Source: JAFGJQ01 sp052034525 (GTDB lineage Bacteria; Planctomycetota; Phycisphaerae; UBA1845). From it: a stretch of DNA of 14,735 nt. Numbering within the stretch: the stretch's first letter is position 1; every line of letters starts with the position of its first letter. The notes under the pieces were generated by a model. The model was not told the origin of the DNA, ran no database searches, and saw only the letters and a list, made by a program, of their open reading frames with translations. Both the position numbers and the translations under genes were made by a program. Below are positions 6,237 through 13,034 of the stretch, piece by piece. The stretch lies in NCBI GenBank assembly GCA_052034525.1, contig JBPOIK010000004.1, positions 1 to 14,735 on the forward strand, in the 5' to 3' direction.

Positions 6237-7574
6237 TCAGGACAGCCCGGATTCGGGTAGATCTCGCAGCAGTTGCAGCGACGCTTGCATGAGCAGCCGA
6301 GCACTCTTAGGACTCTCGAAGAGCGCGTTCGAGGCTTCGTAGCCACCGCCATCGACGGCCTCCTGGGTAACGAGATAGCCCTGCAGCTCCCCGTTGGCCA
6401 GGGTAATCAGCTGCACCCCGGGGCGGGAGGACTTCAGCTCGAGCGCGAAATCGACGAACGTTTCTGCTGGCCAGCCGACAAAGAACAACGGGCCGACCCG
6501 GATGACCTGCACCTCCGCCGGCAGGCTCTCCCGCGCGACTTGGGCCACTCGACCCGCTGCGTATGCCCGGGCCAGCGTAAGCATTTCTTCCGCCCCGAAC
6601 CAGTCGCATTCGGCGGTGCGGACTTCTGGTCGCGGGGCCTGGCCGCGGCGCAGATGTTCCAGTCGGGCCACGGCCTCGTCCAGCCGGGCCTGGGCCGACT
6701 CCACAGTCGGAAACGCGCGTACGGGCAGTTCGACGAACGAGCGTCCACTGCAGACGGACACGACCGACTGGAACTCCATATCCTTCAAAGCACGCGCCAC
6801 GCCATCGGCCAGCAGACGGCCAAGTCGCTCCGCCTCGTCGAAGGTGTTCGCCCGAACCACTCGTCGAGGACTCTGGTTGCCCGCCGCCCCCATGTGGTGC
6901 AGGACAGGGCAGTCCGCATCGTCGAGCTGTCGCCGGAGGTGCCACCGAGCCAAGCCGGGAAAATCGCCGCTGATCAGCGTCGAATCCTCGTGAAGCACGG
7001 TCGGGTGCATGCTACAAACCCACATCACAGCCACCATGCGATCGCTGTTGCGATGGCGGACTGCGAGTACGGGAATCTCGGGATCTCGCGGCCCCTCAGG
7101 GGCGCGCCGGTTGGTACCCAGACCGGTCTCGTGCAAGACGGCAAATCCCGCTTTCGCAGGCACAGCAGCCGCGTGGGCCGCGCAGGCGGCATTCACGATG
7201 CCGTCTTCCAGTTGCCGTAGGTAGGCGAGATCGGGCTCGGGTACGGCCGGATCGCCTTCATTGCTCAGCAGCCGGATTGTGATAGGCGCGGAATGCGTGT
7301 GCGTAGCCGTAATCATGATCCGGGCTGGATCCAGATCAGTTGCGTCAGCAATCCGCTGGCGGGCCCGTTCGGCGAGCTGTCTGGGAACCCAGATGATGTC
7401 GTTGGCGACAAAGCAGGTCGCGTGGCTTCCACAACGCAAATACAAAGCCGAGGCCAACAAGGGATCATGCACACCCGTGCTGTACCGCTCGACGTGGGGG
7501 TAGCCGTACAGGAATTGCGACCCGTGCGGCGTGATTTCCACGGCGGCGGCACCGGCTTGCAGCGGTTCACTCAT
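6237..7574 (-). CDS. Neutral/alkaline non-lysosomal ceramidase-like hydrolase (PF04734 family)
   Basis: This resembles the catalytic domain of neutral ceramidases, Zn-dependent amidases that split the fatty acid from ceramide. Visible are AGAAAVEITPHG (7-18), the metal motif TATHTHSAP (89-97), SMHPTVL (188-194, second His), SGDFPG (202-207) and GAAGNQSPR (229-237), whose Ser235 fits the nucleophile serine of this family. At 445 aa it lacks the C-terminal Ig-like domain of typical ceramidases (about 650-700 aa). It has no signal peptide, so it is predicted cytosolic and may hydrolyse another N-acyl compound, for example an N-acyl amino sugar. The ATG at 7574 was chosen; a GTG one codon earlier (7577) is an alternative, both served by GGAG. 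It converges on neuB with a 26-bp gap and is divergent from the GntR regulator gene, so it is likely under that regulator's operator region. Confidence 0.85.
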   Translation of the reverse strand: MSEPLQAGAAAVEITPHGSQFLYGYPHVERYSTGVHDPLLASALYLRCGSHATCFVANDIIWVPRQLAERARQRIADATDLDPARIMITATHTHSAPITIRLLSNEGDPAVPEPDLAYLRQLEDGIVNAACAAHAAAVPAKAGFAVLHETGLGTNRRAPEGPRDPEIPVLAVRHRNSDRMVAVMWVCSMHPTVLHEDSTLISGDFPGLARWHLRRQLDDADCPVLHHMGAAGNQSPRRVVRANTFDEAERLGRLLADGVARALKDMEFQSVVSVCSGRSFVELPVRAFPTVESAQARLDEAVARLEHLRRGQAPRPEVRTAECDWFGAEEMLTLARAYAAGRVAQVARESLPAEVQVIRVGPLFFVGWPAETFVDFALELKSSRPGVQLITLANGELQGYLVTQEAVDGGGYEASNALFESPKSARLLMQASLQLLRDLPESGLS

Positions 7575-7627
7575 CACCGATTCTCCGTCCCGGATGGACC
7601 TTCCCGGCTTCGCCTCGTGCGGTCATG

Positions 7628-7652
7628 CCATGGCACACGTTCAGGGCCATGG
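7628..7652. promoter_or_regulatory. Inverted repeat in the ceramidase/GntR divergent region
   Basis: CCATGGC (7628-7634) and GCCATGG (7646-7652) are perfect 7-bp arms around an 11-base spacer. The site falls in the presumed leader of the ceramidase-like gene. It could be an operator or an mRNA hairpin. Each arm contains the self-complementary CCATGG, which raises the chance of coincidence. Confidence 0.25.
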
Positions 7653-7671
7653 GGATGGCGGCAGCCGTCGC

Positions 7672-7699
7672 TTGACGCCCGCCAGCCATTGGTTATATT
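7672..7699 (+). promoter_or_regulatory. Sigma70-type promoter of the GntR-nagA-nagB operon
   Basis: TTGACG (7672-7677, 5 of 6 consensus bases) and TATATT (7694-7699, 5 of 6) are separated by 16 bp. They stand out as AT-rich in a GC-rich region. Transcription would start near 7706, leaving a leader of about 67 nt before the GntR ATG at 7773. The -10 abuts the palindrome at 7698-7709. Confidence 0.6.
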
Positions 7700-7709
7700 G
7701 TTATAACAA
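7698..7709. promoter_or_regulatory. Palindromic GntR-type operator overlapping the promoter
   Basis: TTGTTATAACAA is a perfect 12-bp palindrome overlapping the -10 end and the expected transcription start. A second overlapping pair, GTTATA (7692-7697) and TATAAC (7702-7707), makes the site symmetrical over a wider span. HutC/NagR-type GntR proteins bind short AT-rich palindromes of this kind, so autorepression by the gene downstream is likely. The site may also control the divergent ceramidase-like gene. Confidence 0.6.
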
Positions 7710-7772
7710 CTATCCAGCCCGCGAGCAACTCACGGCCGGGCATTGGAGGAACTCTAGGACGCCCGACTGACT

Positions 7773-8516
7773 ATGGCACGCCAGACCACTTATACCCGAG
7801 TTGCGGAAGCCTTGCGAGGCGCGATTCTCGATGGCCGCTACCGCAGCGGAGAGCAGCTCCCGACGGAAAGTGAGTTGTGCCGCGACTTCTCGACCTCTCG
7901 GATCACGGTTCGCCAGGCCTTGCGCATCCTGGAAGAAGAGGCACTCGTCCGGCGGCGCCAGGGGTTGGGCACCTTCGTGAACTCGGCCACCACGCGCCGG
8001 ATACCCATTCTCAACGCCGATTTCTACGCGAGCGTGACACGGCATGCACCGGACCTAGAGCGCCGATTGCTGGCGATAGACTGGGTCAAGGCTCCCGAGT
8101 CCGTTGCGAAACCGCTGAACGTCTGTCCCGGTGAGCGTCTGCTGCGGGCAATGCGAGTAGACGCCCTGCGAGGCCGGCCCGTAGCCACGGACATCGCGTG
8201 GTTTCTGTCCCGATTCGCCCAACGGCTGAGGCACGAGGACCTGTCGCGCCTGGATCTGCTGGATCGCTGGCAGCGCCGCGAGAGAATCGACTTCTGCTAC
8301 GGGACGCAAGTCATCGACGTGATCAAGGCCCGCGCTCCCGTGGCGGGACGTTTGAAGGTCCGTCGCGGCGATTCGCTGCTCCGGGAGGTAAACGTGATCT
8401 ACGCCAAAGGCAGTCGGCCGGTCGCCATGTTCGAGAGCTACTATCGCGTCCAGCATTTTCGATTCGAGGCGACCGTATCGCTTGCCGCGCATCGAGTCGG
8501 AAGGCGGCCATCATGA
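7773..8516 (+). CDS. GntR-family transcriptional regulator (HutC/UTRA type)
   Basis: This DNA-binding repressor is likely sensitive to a sugar phosphate. Residues 7-70 form the winged helix-turn-helix typical of GntR proteins: AEALRGAILDGRYRSGEQLPTE (split by the turn), then LCRDFSTSRITVRQAL and the wing VRRRQGLGTFV. Residues 88-235 fit the UTRA effector domain (chorismate-lyase fold), ending in ESYYRVQHFRFE. The length of 247 aa is normal. The family includes NagR/NagQ regulators that respond to GlcNAc-6-P or GlcN-6-P, which fits the nagA gene that overlaps its stop codon (ATGA). The start ATG 7773 has AGGA at 7756-7759, rather far upstream; GGAGGA at 7745-7750 is further still. It probably controls its own operon through the palindrome at 7698-7709. 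The effector is inferred from context only. Confidence 0.9.
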   Translation: MARQTTYTRVAEALRGAILDGRYRSGEQLPTESELCRDFSTSRITVRQALRILEEEALVRRRQGLGTFVNSATTRRIPILNADFYASVTRHAPDLERRLLAIDWVKAPESVAKPLNVCPGERLLRAMRVDALRGRPVATDIAWFLSRFAQRLRHEDLSRLDLLDRWQRRERIDFCYGTQVIDVIKARAPVAGRLKVRRGDSLLREVNVIYAKGSRPVAMFESYYRVQHFRFEATVSLAAHRVGRRPS

Positions 8517-9697
8517 CCACGCTGTTCATCGAAAACGTCCGAGTGCTGCAGCCGGGCGAGGGCATCGTGGCGAACTCGATTCAGGTGCGGGATGGACGGA
8601 TCGCCGCGGTCGGACTGTCTGCGCCCGGTTCCCGCGACGCGGACGAAATCGTGGATGGCGAAGGACGCCGGCTGACCCCTGGGCTATTCGATGTTCAGAC
8701 ACACGGAATCCACGAGTTCCTCTACGAGAGGAGCCCCGAGGATCTGCTGGCAGGGCTGAATTGCCTGGCGCAGTATGGAACCACCAGTGTGCTGCCCACT
8801 TTGTATTCCTGCATGAAACGAGACAACCTCAACCACGTTCAGCGGTTGGCCGCTGTTCTCCACAAGGTGGATCGGGTTTCCATCCCGGGTTTTCACATGG
8901 AAGGCCCGTTTCTCGCCTTGACCGGGGCGGGCGCTGACACGCAGTCCGGCGACGTAGGATACCTGGAGGAATTGCTGGCCGCCGCCGAGTACCGCGTGGC
9001 CGCCATGTCCATCAGCCCGGAAGTGCCGAACATCCTGCCCGTGATCGAGCGGCTCATGGAGCGCGGGGTCAAGCCCTTCGTGACGCACACCCGTGCCGGC
9101 GTGGCCGAGACCCAGGCCGCCGTGGATGCGGGAGCAACGCACGCTACCCATTTTTACGACGTGTTCCCTCTCCCGGAAGAACGTGAAACCGGTGTGCGCC
9201 CGGTTGGCGCCGTAGAAGTGTTCCTCGCCGACCCCCGCTGTACGGTCGACTTCATCTGCGACGGAGTGCATGTGCACCCGATCGCAGTGAAGGCCGCCCT
9301 CGCAGCCAAAGGGACTGAGGGGGTGGCGCTGATCACCGATTCCAACATCGGGGCCGGCCTTCCCGCAGGCCTCTACGACACACCGTGGGGGTATCCCGTT
9401 CAGGTTTCCTCCGAGAAAGGCACTCGCGTTCACGATGCACGGCATCCACTGAATGGGGCCCTGGCAGGCAGCGGGCTGACCATGGATGCTGGAATGCGCA
9501 ACTTGTTGCGATGGCTGAGGATCCCGCAGGCGGGCGTGTGGGAGATGGGCACGCGGACGCCGGCCCGGATTCTCGGGCTGAAGAACAAGGGAATCGTGGC
9601 TACCGGTGCCGACGCCGACCTCGTGCTGTGGGATGACGACCTGCGGGCCCGCCGGACCTGGGTCAGCGGCCGCTGCGTCTACGAACGGAAAGACTGA
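8513..9697 (+). CDS. nagA: N-acetylglucosamine-6-phosphate deacetylase
   Basis: This amidohydrolase removes acetate from GlcNAc-6-P to give GlcN-6-P, the committed step of GlcNAc and sialic-acid catabolism. The 394-aa product has the NagA layout: an N-terminal beta-sandwich strand FIENVRVLQPGEG, GLFDVQTHG (58-65), metal-binding E130 in GFHMEGPF, H192 (VTHTRAG), H213 (THATHFYDVFP), the substrate-binding DGVHVHP (250-256), catalytic D276 (ITDSNIGAG), and the C-terminal GADADLVLWDDD return to the sandwich. All key residues are present, so it is predicted active. The open frame extends to 8198, but the true start is ATG 8513, which overlaps the regulator's TGA by 4 nt (ATGA), implying translational coupling. 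A 72-nt gap containing a stem-loop separates it from the NagB-like gene. Confidence 0.92.
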   Translation: MTTLFIENVRVLQPGEGIVANSIQVRDGRIAAVGLSAPGSRDADEIVDGEGRRLTPGLFDVQTHGIHEFLYERSPEDLLAGLNCLAQYGTTSVLPTLYSCMKRDNLNHVQRLAAVLHKVDRVSIPGFHMEGPFLALTGAGADTQSGDVGYLEELLAAAEYRVAAMSISPEVPNILPVIERLMERGVKPFVTHTRAGVAETQAAVDAGATHATHFYDVFPLPEERETGVRPVGAVEVFLADPRCTVDFICDGVHVHPIAVKAALAAKGTEGVALITDSNIGAGLPAGLYDTPWGYPVQVSSEKGTRVHDARHPLNGALAGSGLTMDAGMRNLLRWLRIPQAGVWEMGTRTPARILGLKNKGIVATGADADLVLWDDDLRARRTWVSGRCVYERKD

Positions 9698-9702
9698 ATG
9701 GG

Positions 9703-9734
9703 TCCGCGCCGCCACACCTGAATGTCGGCGCGGA
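9703..9734 (+). other. Intercistronic stem-loop between nagA and the nagB-like gene
   Basis: TCCGCGCCG (9703-9711) pairs perfectly with CGGCGCGGA (9726-9734) around a 14-base loop, starting 5 nt after the nagA stop. There is no T-run, so it is not an intrinsic terminator. It may stabilise or process the mRNA and tune the ratio of the two products. Confidence 0.45.
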
Positions 9735-9769
9735 GGATGTATCGGGCTCTGCCCGGAAAGGAGAATGCG

Positions 9770-10702
9770 ATGCCCTCATTTACCTTCGCGCCGGCCGCGT
9801 GGGTCCCGTTTCGGGACAAGGCTGCCATCGAGCGGGTCCGAGCCATCCGCAAGAGCGACATCACACGCCACCCCAATCCGAACTTCCGGATTACCCTCAT
9901 GCCGGATGACGAACTGGAGTTCCGTTGGATCGCTGATCTGTTTCACCGCCTCTTCGTGGCCGCGGAGGCCGGTCGGCCCATCGTCATGATCCTGCCGAAT
10001 CCCTGGCCATCCTATCGGAAAGTCGCCTACCTCCTGAACCGCTTTCGTGTGGACTGCCAGCGGCTTCACGCGTTCATGATGGACGAGTACGCCGACGAGG
10101 ACGGACGCATCGCCCCGGAGACCTGGCCCCAGGGGTTTCTCGGCCAGTTCAAGAAGTACTTCTACGCCAACCTCGATCGCGAGCTTCGTCCTCCGGAGAG
10201 CCAGATCGTCGGCTTCTCCAACGAGAACATCCACGATTACGGCAAACAAATCGCGGATCTCGGCGGGGCGGACATCTGCTACAGCGGTCCCGGCTGGACG
10301 GGCCATCTGGGCTTCATCGAGCCGGATGCTCCGGAGTTCGCCGGGGACCTGGAGGAGTGGAAAAAGATGGGTCCGCGCATCTGCACCCTCAGCCCCTTCA
10401 CCATCGCTCAGAACTCCCTGCACGGAAGCTTCGGAATGAGCGGTGACCTGGCCGCGGTGCCGCCGAAAGCCGCCACCATCGGTCCGGCCGAGGTCATCGG
10501 GTCCAAGGCCCGCATCGACCTGCACGGCATCACCATCGACGGTTCCTTCGCGTCGTTCCAGCGGTTCATGACGCGGCTCGTGCTGCACGGCCCGGTCACG
10601 CCGCGGGTCCCCACGTCCATCCTGCAAACGCTGGACACCGATGTCTGGGTAACCGAATCTGCCGCCGCCGACGTCATCCCGCGTTGGGATAAGGGGTACT
10701 GA
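9770..10702 (+). CDS. Glucosamine-6-phosphate deaminase-like protein (NagB/6PGL superfamily), atypical active site
   Basis: The NagB reaction converts GlcN-6-P to fructose-6-P and ammonia, which fits the position after nagA. The 310-aa product has the superfamily landmarks: FMMDEYADEDG (102-112, Asp105 equivalent to E. coli NagB D72), GGADICYSGPGWTGHLGFIEP (split here as GGADICYSGPG and GWTGHLGFIEP, ending at 185) and TSILQTL (282-288). His179 and Glu184 match catalytic H143 and E148, but the residue equivalent to D141 is Thr177 (GWTGH in place of GNDGH). It is also about 45 aa longer than classical NagB (266 aa), mostly at the N-terminus. It may therefore act on a related amino-sugar phosphate or by an altered mechanism. 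The ATG at 9770 has a strong AAGGAG 6 nt upstream; the frame extends to 9722 without a better site. It ends the GntR operon, before a probable terminator. Confidence 0.82.
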   Translation: MPSFTFAPAAWVPFRDKAAIERVRAIRKSDITRHPNPNFRITLMPDDELEFRWIADLFHRLFVAAEAGRPIVMILPNPWPSYRKVAYLLNRFRVDCQRLHAFMMDEYADEDGRIAPETWPQGFLGQFKKYFYANLDRELRPPESQIVGFSNENIHDYGKQIADLGGADICYSGPGWTGHLGFIEPDAPEFAGDLEEWKKMGPRICTLSPFTIAQNSLHGSFGMSGDLAAVPPKAATIGPAEVIGSKARIDLHGITIDGSFASFQRFMTRLVLHGPVTPRVPTSILQTLDTDVWVTESAAADVIPRWDKGY

Positions 10703-10733
10703 GGGCGTCCGACACCCCCGTCCGGGGCCAGGC

Positions 10734-10761
10734 AGCCCGGTGCCGACCGGCAAGGCTTTTT
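10734..10761 (+). terminator. Probable intrinsic terminator after the nagB-like gene
   Basis: AGCC (10734-10737) can pair with GGCT (10753-10756), enclosing an inner CGGT/ACCG stem (10738/10741 region with 10746-10749). A five-base T-run follows at 10757-10761. It lies 32 nt after the stop codon and just before the DeoR promoter, where a terminator is expected. The stem is interrupted, so strength is uncertain. Confidence 0.45.
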
Positions 10762-10772
10762 CCGCAAGGCCC

Positions 10773-10801
10773 TTGACAGATCGGGCGGAGTTGTTCAAAA
10801 T
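10773..10801 (+). promoter_or_regulatory. Sigma70-type promoter of the DeoR operon, apparently leaderless
   Basis: TTGACA (10773-10778) is a perfect -35. CAAAAT (10796-10801, 4 of 6) follows after 17 bp. Transcription would start at about 10808-10809, directly at the ATG at 10810, leaving no leader. No ribosome-binding site is correctly spaced for that ATG (nearest GGAG at 10787-10790, 19 nt away). Confidence 0.6.
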
Positions 10802-10816
10802 GAACATGTATGAACG
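10792..10816. promoter_or_regulatory. DeoR-type operator: inverted TGTTCA/TGAACA plus a third half-site
   Basis: TGTTCA (10792-10797) and TGAACA (10801-10806) form a perfect inverted repeat around AAA. A further half-site, TGAACG, at 10811-10816 repeats exactly 10 bp after the second. The array covers the -10, the expected transcription start and the ATG. Repeated half-sites at helical spacing suit a multimeric DeoR repressor, so autorepression is likely. Confidence 0.5.
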
Positions 10817-11667
10817 AAAGGGCACAGCGTGACGACCGGGCCTTGCCTGTTCGCCGGGAGGCGATCCTGGGCCTCCTCAACCGGCTGGGGTCGTGCTCAG
10901 TGGAAACCCTGGCTAGCCAGTTCGGTGTCTCGGGAATGACGATCCGCCGCGACCTGCAGGTTTTGGCGGAGGCCGGACGGGTGATTCGTACGCATGGCGG
11001 GGCCGCCCTAGGCGACCGCGTTACCTTCGAATTCCGGTTCCTGGAGCGTATGCAGACCGCAGCTGCGGCCAAGGAGGCCATCGCCCATGCTGCCGCAAAG
11101 CATGTCGAAGGTGCGCGTTCCATCCTGCTTGACTCGGGCACGACCACCGTGGCTCTGGCCAAGGTGCTGCGAGAGCGACGCGACTTGACCATTATCACGA
11201 CATCGCTCCCCATCGCATCCGTTCTGCAGCATTGCGAAGCGATTTCCGTGCTGCTGCTGGGGGGGGTTCTGCGGCGAGACGCGCCCGACCTTTGCGGGGA
11301 ACTCACAGAGGCGAATCTGGAAGATCTGCGGGCCGACGTGGCTTTCATTGGTGCGGACGGCGTCGATGCGAAGGGAAACGTCTACAACGCCTCACTGACC
11401 GTGGGGCGCATGTTGCGTGGAATGGCTGCCTCGGCCTCTCGCGTTTTCGTGGTCGCGGACAGCACCAAGATCGGCCGCACTGCCCTTATGCGATTCGGTA
11501 ACGTGGCGGATTGGGATGGCCTGATTACGGACCGCGGGTTGAGTCGTTCGCAGGCCGGGGCGCTCCGCCGGGCAAAAGTCCATGTCATTCTCGCCGATGC
11601 GCCGGCCGCCCGGAAAGCGGCGTTGGCCGAAGGCGTTCTTAGCAAGGAGAAGGATCACCACCCATGA
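10810..11667 (+). CDS. DeoR-family transcriptional regulator
   Basis: This sugar-phosphate-responsive repressor has 285 aa. Residues 15-70 hold the DeoR helix-turn-helix: RREAILGLLNRLGSCSVETL, then ASQFGVSGMTIRRDLQVLAE and GRVIRTHGGA. Residues 90-250 form the DeoRC sensor domain with its phosphate-contacting motifs LDSGTTTVALAKVL, TTSLPIASVL, LLGGVLRRD, AFIGADGVDAKGNVYN and FVVADSTKIGRTA. The family includes AgaR, GlpR and FruR, which bind phosphorylated sugars, so an amino-sugar phosphate effector is plausible but not shown. ATG 10810 is the first in-frame start, as a TGA lies at 10801-10803. It lacks a usable ribosome-binding site and coincides with the predicted transcription start, suggesting leaderless translation. 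Its stop overlaps the aminotransferase start (ATGA at 11664), so it leads a three-gene operon. Confidence 0.9.
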   Translation: MNERAQRDDRALPVRREAILGLLNRLGSCSVETLASQFGVSGMTIRRDLQVLAEAGRVIRTHGGAALGDRVTFEFRFLERMQTAAAAKEAIAHAAAKHVEGARSILLDSGTTTVALAKVLRERRDLTIITTSLPIASVLQHCEAISVLLLGGVLRRDAPDLCGELTEANLEDLRADVAFIGADGVDAKGNVYNASLTVGRMLRGMAASASRVFVVADSTKIGRTALMRFGNVADWDGLITDRGLSRSQAGALRRAKVHVILADAPAARKAALAEGVLSKEKDHHP

Positions 11668-13034
11668 CTACGACACAATCAACCAGCGACTGGGCTCACG
11701 TAGATCTGAATGAGGTTCCGAATATCCGGAGCACGCCCCCGGGGCCAAAATCAAGAGCCCTGCACGAGCGGTGCACGCGCTACTTCAAAGGGCTGAGCGC
11801 CCAGGTCGCCCTTTTCCCGGTCGCCTTCGAATCGGGTAAGGGATGCGTACTGGTCGACGCGGACGGAAACAAGTACATCGACTTCTCCTCCGGCATCTAC
11901 GTCACCACCTTGGGTCACTGCCATCCCAAAGTCAGCGAGGCCGTGCAGCGATATGCCCGAACGCTGATGAACTGCCATGACTTCACGACCGAAATTAAAA
12001 CGCGCCTGATGGAGAAGCTGGCAGATGTTCTGCCGGGTGACCTGAGCGGCTTCCAGCTTTACGATTCGGGAACAACGGCCGTGGAGGCGGGCATCCGGGT
12101 CTGCCGGGCCGCCACCGGCAAGTTTGAAACCGTATCCGCGTTTTACGATTTCCACGGCAAGACGTACGGCGCCGTTTCGCTGGGGCATATCCGTTCCTTC
12201 GTATATGGGGCCACCCGGGCTCCCGGCACGCACATGGTGCCCCGTCCCGACGTGTATCGTCCGATCTGGGCTAAACCGGACGGCAGCATCGATACGGATC
12301 GATATATCGATTTCTACCGCGAGTATCTGGACAAGGGAACGGTTCACAGCGTTGCCGCTTTCGTCCTGGAGCCGATCCAGGGCTGGGGTGGATCGGTGAT
12401 GCCCCCCGACGATTTCTTCCCCAAGCTCCGCAACCTGTGCGACGAAACCGGGATCCTTCTCATGGCGGACGAGGTGCTCACCGGAATGGGTCGTTGCGGC
12501 AAATGGCTTTGCATGGAACACTGGAACGTGGTTCCCGATGTGGTGTCGATCGGGAAAGGATTCGGCAACGGGTTCCCCGTGACGGCGGTGGCCGTGCGGG
12601 AACCGTACAAAGACTCATTCGAGAAGATATCGGCTTCCAGCAGTTACGGCGGAAACCCCATGGCCTGTGCTGCCGCCCTGGCCAGCATCGAAACGATGGA
12701 AGAGGAAAACCTGCTGGCACGGGCCCTGCACCTCGAGGAGGTCGCGATGAGGCGCATGCGTCGGCTGAAGTCCGAGCATCCGATCGTCGGCGACGTGCGA
12801 GGCAAAGGGTGCCTGTTCGGGATTGAGCTTGTCAAAGACCGCATGACGAAAGAGCCCTTCAACAAGGCCGGCGAGCTGGTCTATCGCAAGGCGTTCGCTA
12901 AGGGTCTGGCCTGGATCCCGGCGGGCCATATCCTCCGCATGAGCCCCCCCATCATCATGGAGGACGAGGTGCTTCTCAAGGGGTTGGACATCATCGATGA
13001 GGCCATCGGCGAAACGGAGCGAGAGCTACGATGA
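11664..13034 (+). CDS. Class III PLP-dependent aminotransferase
   Basis: This cytosolic pyridoxal-phosphate enzyme of the acetylornithine/4-aminobutyrate aminotransferase type moves an amino group between an amine or amino acid and a keto acid or aldehyde. Features along its 456 aa: VDADGNKYIDFSSGI (64-78), GHCHPKV (84-90), the cofactor phosphate loop SGTTAVEAG (135-143), YDFHGKTYGA (161-170), EPIQGWGG (236-243), cofactor-binding ADEVLTGMGR (268-277) and Lys298 in SIGKGFGNGFP, which forms the Schiff base. The family's usual SGSEAVE is SGTTAVE here, a mild deviation. Length is normal. The start ATG 11664 overlaps the DeoR stop, with AAGGAG upstream inside that gene. Its own end overlaps the dehydrogenase start, so the two enzymes are made together and may act in sequence, for example oxidation of a hydroxyl to a ketone and then transamination, or the reverse. 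The substrate cannot be assigned. Confidence 0.9.
   Translation: MTTTQSTSDWAHVDLNEVPNIRSTPPGPKSRALHERCTRYFKGLSAQVALFPVAFESGKGCVLVDADGNKYIDFSSGIYVTTLGHCHPKVSEAVQRYARTLMNCHDFTTEIKTRLMEKLADVLPGDLSGFQLYDSGTTAVEAGIRVCRAATGKFETVSAFYDFHGKTYGAVSLGHIRSFVYGATRAPGTHMVPRPDVYRPIWAKPDGSIDTDRYIDFYREYLDKGTVHSVAAFVLEPIQGWGGSVMPPDDFFPKLRNLCDETGILLMADEVLTGMGRCGKWLCMEHWNVVPDVVSIGKGFGNGFPVTAVAVREPYKDSFEKISASSSYGGNPMACAAALASIETMEEENLLARALHLEEVAMRRMRRLKSEHPIVGDVRGKGCLFGIELVKDRMTKEPFNKAGELVYRKAFAKGLAWIPAGHILRMSPPIIMEDEVLLKGLDIIDEAIGETERELR

Noticed and set aside
8684..9715. 343-aa minus-strand open frame opposite nagA.
   Set aside because: It is antisense to an intact NagA, with no recognisable motif and no ribosome-binding context.
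9776..10825. 349-aa minus-strand open frame opposite the nagB-like gene.
   Set aside because: It covers the nagB-like gene, the terminator and the DeoR promoter on the other strand; its composition is shadow-like.
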